From positions 1 to 7,620 of the forward strand of contig JBLHJX010000265.1 in the NCBI GenBank assembly GCA_047619225.1: a DNA stretch of 7,620 bases. The letters are read 5' to 3'. Source of the DNA: JABIFK01 sp047619225 (GTDB lineage: Bacteria; Latescibacterota; UBA2968). Below the pieces are notes generated by a model. It worked only from the letters and a program-made list of their open reading frames with translations, did not search any database and was not told the DNA's origin. Positions 1 through 5,046 of this stretch are shown one piece after another (position 1 is the first letter of the stretch; the number at the start of each line of letters is the position of its first letter). The translations under genes were made by a program, and so were the position numbers.

Positions 1-20
1 TCAGGCGTTCGGCATTGAGA

Positions 21-317
21 TCATACCGGAGGTTCGAGCGCATAGCGCTGATTTTCTTCCGTGATATCCACAACGGTCACTTGCGCCCCCAGCAGAGATA
101 GTGCGACTGCCTTTTTGCCCGAAGACCCTAAGAGATTGGCGATCTTCTTGCCTTTGACATCTCCTAAGAATTTCCTATAAGCTCGAAGCGTATACTCTGG
201 ATCTTTTAACATCTTCTCGGCGGCTTCTTTTGGTGTGCCGTCCAATAAATGTGTTGCTTCATAGGCTTTATGTGCCCACGCTCTTTGGTTGGCCCTGCTG
301 TGTTCTTTCTGGGACAT
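21..317 (-). pseudogene. Truncated class I SAM-dependent methyltransferase (N-terminal part)
   Basis: The 98-residue product begins like a family of short class I methyltransferases and carries their SAM-binding core: a hydrophobic strand and glycine loop KIANLLGSSGKKAV (residues 58-71, motif I) followed by the second strand QVTVVDIT, whose acidic residue D84 would hold the SAM ribose. Family members continue for well over 100 more residues with the rest of the Rossmann fold; here the frame stops at 21-23, six residues after the conserved ENQRYALE. The start is supported by an AAGGA ribosome binding site at 326-330, eight bases before ATG. Shifting the frame just before the stop opens a path reading LRYDLNAERL to the window edge, so a frameshift or internal deletion is possible. 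A product this short should not fold as an active enzyme. Identification as a methyltransferase is fairly sure; whether the gene is dead cannot be settled because the downstream part lies outside. Confidence 0.62.
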
Positions 318-379
318 TGCTTCATTCCTTTGTGGGATGTTCAGGGTAAGGGGTTGGTTCCAAGGGCATTAGACAGGTT

Positions 380-408
380 TTGGATAGATTGTGTTTAAAT
401 ATTATTAT
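380..408 (+). promoter_or_regulatory. Possible sigma70-type promoter for the GNAT remnant
   Basis: TTGGAT at 380-385 and TATTAT at 403-408 are separated by exactly 17 bases, the preferred sigma70 spacing. The -10 box matches five of six consensus positions, the -35 box only three of six. It lies 43 bases before the ATG at 452, in the 134-base gap between the divergent methyltransferase and GNAT remnants. The region is AT-rich, so a chance match is possible. Confidence 0.35.
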
Positions 409-451
409 GTGGCTTTGTTTTCAGAGTGTCATTTGCAAGGATGGATATCTT

Positions 452-688
452 ATGATCAGAGATTGTGCGGAACAAGATGCGGTGCGTATTGCAGAAATTT
501 ATAATTATTATGTTCAGAATACGGTGGCTTCGTTTGAGGAAGGTTCTATTACAGCAGAGATGATGTTGGAGCGGATGATGAATATTACCCGGACGTATCC
601 GTGGCTTGTATTTGAAGCGGTTTATAATTTTGATAAGGTGTTTGCGCAGGGACGGTTGTGTGATCGAGGGCTTGAAAAAGCTTTTTGA
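452..688 (+). pseudogene. Truncated GNAT N-acetyltransferase, phosphinothricin acetyltransferase-like
   Basis: The 78-residue product starts like phosphinothricin/methionine-sulfoximine-type acetyltransferases of the GNAT fold: MIRDCAEQDAVRIAEIYNYY, then an ASFEE motif at residues 26-30 and TYPWLVFEA at 48-56. Complete members are about 160-190 residues long and place the acetyl-CoA-binding RxxGxG/A motif in the second half. Here similarity ends near residue 56 and the last 22 residues (VYNFDKVF...) look unrelated, so the cofactor site is missing and acetyl transfer is not expected. The start at 452 fits the family and has AAGGA at 437-441, ten bases upstream; longer in-frame starts such as 380 add residues unlike the family. 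The remaining part of the GNAT domain was not found in any frame up to 870, which points to a deletion or rearrangement rather than a simple frameshift. Confidence 0.68.
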
Positions 689-869
689 TGGGGTGCTTGA
701 TTTTGCTTGATTTCTCACCTTATTCGTAACATATATGGGCGATTCCCGTGATCCGAAAGGTAAAACATAACGACATTCAAGGCTGAAATCACACGCCAAC
801 ATATTGGGTGCGGTTATAAGCAGATGAAATCTGTGTCTGTATGCAGGTTTGATTTTATTGGGAGGTGAG
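689..869. other. Unexplained intergenic stretch with a 10-bp tandem repeat
   Basis: This 181-base gap separates the GNAT remnant from the three-gene operon. No coding sequence was recognised on either strand. It begins with an imperfect tandem repeat, GCTTGATTTT at 695-704 followed by GCTTGATTTC at 705-714. A TATAAG at about 815-820 could be a -10 box for the operon, but no good -35 box sits 17 bases upstream. Since the preceding gene is truncated, part of this stretch may be leftover sequence from the rearrangement. It should also hold the promoter of the downstream operon. Confidence 0.4.
861..867 (+). promoter_or_regulatory. Strong ribosome binding site deciding the start at 870
   Basis: GGAGGTG at 861-867 is a near-complete anti-16S match and leads into the ATG at 870 (four bases after GGAGG). 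It favours 870 over the in-frame TTG at 849, which has no Shine-Dalgarno sequence. Confidence 0.65.
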
Positions 870-1229
870 ATGAAAGAAGCTGTCGAACGATGGATAGATG
901 CCCAGAAAAAAAAGCTTCAGAAGGAGCCTGTTACGTCTGAAGATCTGGATGCGTTAATGAACTGTTTGCAAGAACCTCGACAACACGTGTTGTATCTGTA
1001 TTCAAAGTCAACCAATATGCGTTCACCCATTGCCAGTTGGTCTTACTGCGATCCAACAAAACCTCAGGAACCGACGTTGCCTTCGCAAGAATTGCCCTAC
1101 GCTTCGGTGTTAGAGGCGATGGCGGACGGGTGGCGCGTTGTGCAGTTTCCTATTTCGAAGCTCTATAGGTATGAAGAGGTGGATAACGATTATTTGGGTT
1201 TTGAATTTGTCTTGGAAAAATGGATTTAA
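870..1229 (+). CDS. Uncharacterised 119-residue protein, first gene of the PhyH/TrpD-like operon
   Basis: I do not recognise a named family. The protein starts with a charged, probably helical segment (MKEAVERWIDAQKKKLQKEP, then a run of acidic residues to about 32), continues with a beta-rich middle (HVLYLYSKS, residues 39-47; a SPIASWSYCDP segment), a proline-rich linker with PTKPQEPTLPSQELP, and ends with SVLEAMADGWRVVQFPISKL and a YLGFEFVLEKWI tail. There is no signal peptide, membrane segment or cysteine cluster, so it is likely a small cytosolic protein. The compact fold and the DGWRVVQFP segment look like a conserved domain rather than random coding sequence. The stop codon is 11 bases before the dioxygenase start, so the two are almost certainly co-transcribed. 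A role as a partner or regulator of the downstream enzymes is possible but is only inferred from position. Confidence 0.8.
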   Translation: MKEAVERWIDAQKKKLQKEPVTSEDLDALMNCLQEPRQHVLYLYSKSTNMRSPIASWSYCDPTKPQEPTLPSQELPYASVLEAMADGWRVVQFPISKLYRYEEVDNDYLGFEFVLEKWI

Positions 1230-1234
1230 AGGAG
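1228..1234 (+). promoter_or_regulatory. Ribosome binding site deciding the dioxygenase start
   Basis: AAAGGAG at 1228-1234 lies six bases before the ATG at 1241 and overlaps the stop codon of the preceding gene. It rules in 1241 over the in-frame ATG at 1220, which is inside the upstream gene and lacks a site. Confidence 0.7.
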
Positions 1235-1240
1235 CGCTGT

Positions 1241-1966
1241 ATGACCGATGTGAAGCCGACAATGACGGATAGCGATGTCATGGATTTTATTGCCCAGGGT
1301 TATGTTTTATTAGAAGGTATTATTGGGGAGGATTTCAACAGTCAGTGTGATGCGCTGCCCAAAGGGAATGCGAATGCGTTTATCTCTTCCGACGTATTTA
1401 AAAAGGAATTACTTCTGCATCCCAAATTGGCCGGGGTTGCACGGTCCTTGCTGGGTGAAAACTTTCGGGTGCCTGACGGGGGACATCATCACGTTTATGA
1501 AGCGCCTCATTATGGACAAACCTGGCATTCTGATGGGCTTTCGGGAAGTGGATATGATGTGACAACGCTTCAATGTTATTACTATCCTAAAGCGGTGGAG
1601 ATCGAAGATGGTCCAACGATGATCTTGCCAGGGTCGCATTGCCGAGCTGTAGATAGAGAGGCCATTGCGCACTATGGGGATGTGCTGGGTCAGGTTTCTC
1701 TGACGGTTCCAGCAGGCACTGTTGCATTGACTCGGTATGGTATCTGGCACAAAGCGGGTCCCAAGACCAATGACCAGAAGCGAAGCATGATCAAATTTTC
1801 TTATTATCGAGCGTCATCACCTATACGAGACTGGCAAATTGATTCAAAAGAAATTCCAGAGTATAAGAACCGTGCCCGATTGCCTTATGTGACAGAAGTG
1901 GAATCTTATCGGGATCGGGTAAGGAGAGAGCGCACCTGGAATTGGTTATGTGGGGTAAATACCTAA
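1241..1966 (+). CDS. Phytanoyl-CoA dioxygenase (PhyH) family Fe(II)/2-oxoglutarate oxygenase
   Basis: The 241-residue protein has the double-stranded beta-helix core of the PhyH family. The iron triad is complete: H96 and D98 in QTWHSDG, and H170 in YGIWHKAG. R181, eleven residues after the distal histidine, sits where PhyH enzymes bind the 2-oxoglutarate carboxylate. GPTMILPGSH (124-133) is the usual family segment between the two halves. It should hydroxylate, or otherwise oxidise, a small organic substrate using O2 and 2-oxoglutarate, giving succinate and CO2. The bacterial members act on very diverse substrates (fatty acyl groups, natural products, ectoine), so phytanoyl-CoA itself is not implied. 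Size is typical for short bacterial members. It is the middle gene of a three-gene operon, 11 bases after the upstream stop and one base before the TrpD-like start. The family call is strong; the substrate is unknown. Confidence 0.92.
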   Translation: MTDVKPTMTDSDVMDFIAQGYVLLEGIIGEDFNSQCDALPKGNANAFISSDVFKKELLLHPKLAGVARSLLGENFRVPDGGHHHVYEAPHYGQTWHSDGLSGSGYDVTTLQCYYYPKAVEIEDGPTMILPGSHCRAVDREAIAHYGDVLGQVSLTVPAGTVALTRYGIWHKAGPKTNDQKRSMIKFSYYRASSPIRDWQIDSKEIPEYKNRARLPYVTEVESYRDRVRRERTWNWLCGVNT

Positions 1967-1967
1967 G

Positions 1968-2978
1968 ATGATTTCTACATATATCGAGAGCGTTAAAGAC
2001 GGACAATCGCTAGGGGTTGATGAGGCGGAACAGTGTTTGAATATTATTTTGGAGCAGGAGATATCGGATGAAAATATTGCGGAATTGCTTGTTGTGCTTT
2101 CGCAAAAAGGTGAAGAGGCCGATGAGATTTTGGGGTTTTGTCGGGCGTTGTTGGGGAAAGCGTTGGAGGTTTCTCTTCCTTCGGAGGTGCTTGATTTGTG
2201 TGGTACGGGGGGCAGTGGGTTGGATCGGTTTAATGTGTCGACGACGGCGGCTTTTGTTTTGGCGGCTGGCGGTGTGCCGGTTGTGAAGCATGGGAATAGG
2301 GGGTCGAAGAAACCGAATGGGAGTTTTGATTTACTGGAGAAGTTGGGGTGCAACTTTGATCTTAGAGATGGACGGATGCGGGAGGTTTTTGACGAGACTG
2401 GGTTGAGCTTTTTATTTGCTCGGAAGTTTCATCCGGTGATGGGGAAAGTGGTTGCTGCGCGGCAGATGGCCAATCGTCGAACGATTTTTAATTTGAGCGC
2501 GCCGCTTTGTAATCCGGTAAATCCGCAGTATCAGATGGTGGGCACGATTGATGTGGATATGGGAAGGCGTTTGGCACAGGTGCTTCGGGAATTGGGACGG
2601 AAGCGGTTTTTGGTTGTGGTTGGTGCGCCAGGGATTGATGAGATGTCTATTTCTGGTGAGACACAGGTGATTGAGTATGATCAAGGTGATTTTAGGGAAT
2701 ACACACTGTCGCCATCAGGTTTTGGAATTTCTGCTTTGGACTATGATACGATTCCCGGAGGTGACTACACAGAGAATCAAGGCATCTTTTTGTCGTTGAT
2801 GGAAGATCAAACGCCGGGGTCGATATTGGATATGGTGTGTTTGAATGCGGGGGCGGCGTTTTATTGTTTTGGGAAGACAGAGACGATTCAGGATGGATAT
2901 TTGTTGAGTAAGGATCTTTTTAAGAACGGATTGGTGAGGGAGAAGTTTTTGGAGTTTAAGCGGGTGTCGAATCTGTAA
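1968..2978 (+). CDS. trpD: Anthranilate phosphoribosyltransferase-like protein (TrpD family)
   Basis: The 336-residue length and domain order match TrpD: an N-terminal helical domain (about 1-70) then the PRPP-binding alpha/beta domain. Visible motifs are CGTGGSG (78-84), NVST (89-92), KHGNR (107-111), GSFD (118-121), FHP (154-156), TIFNLSAPLCNP (172-183), the Mg-binding DE pair (224-225) and LNAGAAFY (292-299). TrpD joins anthranilate to PRPP, the second step of tryptophan synthesis. Residues expected around anthranilate (N110, H155, R165) are kept. Departures from the usual enzyme are S83 for the Asp of GTGGD, and KKPN at 114-117 where the canonical loop has SSxS, in the phosphate-binding loop. 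It starts one base after the dioxygenase stop with only a weak ribosome site, so translation is probably coupled. No other trp genes are present, so a related phosphoribosyl transfer outside tryptophan synthesis is possible. Family assignment is sure, exact reaction is not. Confidence 0.85.
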   Translation: MISTYIESVKDGQSLGVDEAEQCLNIILEQEISDENIAELLVVLSQKGEEADEILGFCRALLGKALEVSLPSEVLDLCGTGGSGLDRFNVSTTAAFVLAAGGVPVVKHGNRGSKKPNGSFDLLEKLGCNFDLRDGRMREVFDETGLSFLFARKFHPVMGKVVAARQMANRRTIFNLSAPLCNPVNPQYQMVGTIDVDMGRRLAQVLRELGRKRFLVVVGAPGIDEMSISGETQVIEYDQGDFREYTLSPSGFGISALDYDTIPGGDYTENQGIFLSLMEDQTPGSILDMVCLNAGAAFYCFGKTETIQDGYLLSKDLFKNGLVREKFLEFKRVSNL

Positions 2979-3157
2979 ATGGGCAAATAGACGAGGAGGC
3001 AAGGCTAGATGACTGTGAAATTGTATTGTCGCGAGAGCATACTGAGTGTCGGTGGCTCACGTATGAAGACGCTCTGGCGTTGATGAAGTTTGATGGTAAT
3101 AAGACGGCGTTGTGGGAATTGGATTGCCGGTTAACTGGGTCTGGCCCCCGGGATTAA
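2979..3157 (+). pseudogene. C-terminal remnant of a Nudix hydrolase
   Basis: In one frame (codons in phase with 3017) the DNA reads CEIVLSREHTECRWLTYEDA and then LALMKFDGNKTALWELDCRL, ending at a TAA at 3155-3157. EHTExRWLTYEDALxLxKxDxNKTALWEL is the typical C-terminal end of Nudix NTP pyrophosphohydrolases. The Nudix box (GX5EX7REUXEEXGU), which provides the Mg-binding glutamates, is absent: the frame is closed by a TAA at 2957-2959 inside the TrpD-like gene, leaving room for at most about 60 residues. There is no suitable start in this frame. The left end of the similarity, around 2981, is uncertain. The fragment abuts the TrpD-like stop codon, so an insertion or deletion joined the two. 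It cannot encode an active enzyme. Confidence 0.7.
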
Positions 3158-3206
3158 TCTGTTAGGGTAATTTTTTAATCATTGAAATATTCAAATGAGG
3201 TTATCG
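3158..3206 (+). promoter_or_regulatory. AT-rich leader of the amidohydrolase gene with ribosome binding site
   Basis: The short gap after the Nudix remnant is strongly AT-rich and should hold the promoter of the amidohydrolase gene unless it is read through from the operon upstream. No convincing -35/-10 pair was seen. A small dyad, TTGAA-ATA-TTCAA, spans 3183-3195. The TGAGG at 3196-3200 is six bases before the ATG at 3207 and decides that start over the ATG at 3195, which has no Shine-Dalgarno sequence. Confidence 0.45.
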
Positions 3207-4103
3207 ATGTTATTTGATACACATACCAATTTGATGTGGTACCCCGATCATTTGTCGGATGAGTTTGTCGATTTTGCGCTTGAGGCGAAGAAGGCCAAGA
3301 TGCGGTTGACGCCTGATGTGTATTTTGCGGGGAGTGAAGATGAGAAGAAGAATGCTTTTGATTCACGGCCAGAGCAATTGTTGGCAGCAACCGAAAGTTG
3401 TGACAAGGTGATTGTTTTTGGTTTGCGAGCGCCGTTTTGTGGTTTGAATGTGCCGCAGGAGTTGGTGTCGAATTTTGTGAAGGCACACAGGGATCGTTTT
3501 ATAGGGTGGTGTTCGATAGATCCGAATGATGAGGATTGTGTGGATCAGTTGGTGTATTGTGTTGAGGAATTGGGATTGCAGGGTTTGAAGGTTGCGCCGA
3601 TTTATCAAAATTGGAATCCGGAAGATCCCAAACACGTGCCGTTTTTTAAGAAGGCTGAGGCACTCAATTTGCCGGTGAATATTCATCAAGGTACATCGTT
3701 TGTGCGGCCTGGGCCGTTGAAATACGCCAATCCTATTCTGCTGGAAGACATTGCCATTGCGTGTCCCGATTTGCGCATTATCATTTCACATATGGGTCAC
3801 CCGTGGGAAGATGAGTGTGTGGTGCTCATTCGCAAACATCCCAATTTGTATAGCAATGTGTCGGCATTGCACTATCGGCCACGGCGACATTACAATGCGT
3901 TTATGTCGGCACTGGAATATGGCGTGGAACACAAGTTGATTTTTGGGTCTGATTTTCCATCGGCCACGCCAGAGCAGGTGATTGCGGGGCAGTGGAAGGT
4001 GAATGATGTGGTGAAAGGGACTCAATTTCCCACATTTCCTGATGAAGCGATTCACAATATTATTTATGAAAATTGGAAATTGGCATTGCCGGAGTTTGTT
4101 TGA
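3207..4103 (+). CDS. Amidohydrolase-2 family metal-dependent hydrolase
   Basis: The 298-residue protein is a TIM-barrel hydrolase of the amidohydrolase-2 type (the group including ACMS decarboxylase and 2-pyrone-4,6-dicarboxylate lactonase). Barrel strands and metal-site positions seen in order: FDTHTN (3-8) at the N-terminus, GWCSIDPND (100-108), GLKVAP (126-131), VNIHQG (157-162, H160), IISHMGHPW (192-200, H195) and IFGSDFP (245-251, D249). Such enzymes hydrolyse or decarboxylate small carboxylated or cyclic substrates, usually with one divalent metal in the cytosol. The N-terminal motif is HxN instead of the usual HxH (H6, N8), which may weaken or change metal binding. ATG at 3207 is chosen for its ribosome site; starting at 3195 would add four residues. 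It is transcribed toward the minus-strand operon and ends about 140 bases before a bidirectional terminator. The substrate cannot be read from the sequence. Confidence 0.88.
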   Translation: MLFDTHTNLMWYPDHLSDEFVDFALEAKKAKMRLTPDVYFAGSEDEKKNAFDSRPEQLLAATESCDKVIVFGLRAPFCGLNVPQELVSNFVKAHRDRFIGWCSIDPNDEDCVDQLVYCVEELGLQGLKVAPIYQNWNPEDPKHVPFFKKAEALNLPVNIHQGTSFVRPGPLKYANPILLEDIAIACPDLRIIISHMGHPWEDECVVLIRKHPNLYSNVSALHYRPRRHYNAFMSALEYGVEHKLIFGSDFPSATPEQVIAGQWKVNDVVKGTQFPTFPDEAIHNIIYENWKLALPEFV

Positions 4104-4243
4104 GTTGCACGTGGCGGGGTTACGACAAACCCTGACGGGCAGAACTTTTGGGAAAAGCTGGATTTTGCGCCTTATTTTATTGCAATGAAAAAAGAATAGA
4201 ATATTTAGACTAAAAATGTTTTTCGTAGTCATTTTATGCATTT
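4104..4243. other. 3' intergenic region after the amidohydrolase gene
   Basis: No coding potential was seen. A weak stem, GGGTT (4117-4121) with AACCC (4128-4132), and a second, GACTA (4208-4212) with TAGTC (4226-4230) enclosing A- and T-runs, could fold in the mRNA tail. The main terminator follows. Confidence 0.4.
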
Positions 4244-4283
4244 AAATAAATAATCACCTATAAATATAGGTGATTATTTATTT
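4244..4283. terminator. Bidirectional rho-independent terminator between convergent genes
   Basis: Two perfect 19-base arms (4244-4262 and 4265-4283) with a two-base AA centre form an inverted repeat, core AATCACCTATA/TATAGGTGATT. The left arm begins with A-rich and the right arm ends in T-rich sequence (TTATTTATTTTT), so a hairpin with a U-tract forms on transcripts from either strand. It lies between the amidohydrolase stop (4103) and the membrane-protein stop (4319-4321), the expected place for a shared terminator. Only four G-C pairs lie in each stem, so the helix is weaker than usual, and the symmetric dyad could alternatively bind a protein. Confidence 0.75.
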
Positions 4284-4318
4284 TTGTATTGGTTGATAAG
4301 GTTGGTTTTTAAATTGGA

Positions 4319-5026
4319 TTACGTTTCTTGTGCTTGGGTTTCAAGCAGCTTTCGGTAAACATAGGTTGTCGTGAGTAATACAACTGGGTAGGCGACCAAG
4401 AGCCCGACTAAAAATGCGAGTAAACCCGCGACGACGACGGCTATGGTGATTAAGAAGAGAAGAATCAGTTGCCAGGTGGCACCTTGGGTGAGTTGGTTGC
4501 TGAGTTTGAAAGCTTCAAGAGCACCAGCATCTTGATCGACAATGAAGTAACCGAAGAAATAGAATCTGACAGACACAAATGCAACAGGTATTAAAAATAA
4601 GATACCGAGGAGAATCCCTGCAACGGTGCCAATGCCGCCACTGCCGATTCCTGAAACGACAAAGCTGACAACAACAATGCCTGGAATCATCGCCACTATA
4701 ATTAACAGTGTAAAAAGAATTGTGCCTAAGAAGTATCGGGGCGATAGGTCGTAATAGCGAAACAAATCGGGGAAGTCTGTGGGGTCTCCATCGTAGGTTT
4801 TGAGGGTGATTTTCATAAAACCGAGGTCTACAATGAGCGTCAACGCAATCGATAAGATCGCAATGATCAGAGCTGCCAGAGGTGATTCCGAGAAGTAAGT
4901 TTGTAGGGGGACTAAAACGACTGAGGTAAGGACGAATACCAGGGACAGACCGATGAAATACCCCATTTTGTTTCGCACGGTTTGCCAACCAAATTGGAGT
5001 GCGTCCTTTTTTGAAAAGCGTGACAT
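4319..5026 (-). CDS. Polytopic membrane protein, DUF975-like
   Basis: The 235-residue protein starts with a short charged segment (MSRFSKKDALQFGWQTVRNK) and has about six hydrophobic helices: roughly 22-42, 50-70, 98-124, 132-152, 184-200 and 202-222. The ending of each helix pair and the segment ALEAFKLSNQLTQGATWQL (169-187), just before helix five, resemble the DUF975 / YciC-like group of integral membrane proteins, where a similar ALxxSxxLTKG motif precedes the last helices. No catalytic residues are evident, so it is likely a structural, scaffold or transport-associated inner-membrane protein of unknown role. AAGGA lies six bases before its ATG. It starts 20 bases after the sulfatase stop, so the two are co-transcribed, and it is the last gene before the terminator. 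The membrane call is sure, the family call moderate. Confidence 0.8.
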   Translation of the reverse strand: MSRFSKKDALQFGWQTVRNKMGYFIGLSLVFVLTSVVLVPLQTYFSESPLAALIIAILSIALTLIVDLGFMKITLKTYDGDPTDFPDLFRYYDLSPRYFLGTILFTLLIIVAMIPGIVVVSFVVSGIGSGGIGTVAGILLGILFLIPVAFVSVRFYFFGYFIVDQDAGALEAFKLSNQLTQGATWQLILLFLITIAVVVAGLLAFLVGLLVAYPVVLLTTTYVYRKLLETQAQET

Positions 5027-5046
5027 TTTTTTCCTTTGTGATTGGC

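Noticed and set aside
735..770. Eleven-codon frame MGDSRDPKGKT
   Set aside because: Too short, no ribosome binding site and no known family; not supported as a gene.
395..802. Open minus-strand frame over the GNAT remnant and the following gap
   Set aside because: It is antisense to a recognisable GNAT start, has low-complexity composition and no recognisable motif or ribosome site.
1946..2353. Minus-strand frame opposite the TrpD-like gene
   Set aside because: Shadow of a strong family member; its residues are serine- and proline-rich without domains.
1968..2978. Part of a tryptophan biosynthesis operon
   Set aside because: No trpE, trpG, trpC, trpF, trpB or trpA sequence is present on either side, so the gene is not in a trp operon within this window.
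3009..3083. Short frame starting at the ATG at 3009 with an AGGAGG upstream
   Set aside because: It encodes only 24 residues without similarity, and the overlapping frame carries the Nudix signature, so the ribosome-site look is probably left over from the older sequence.
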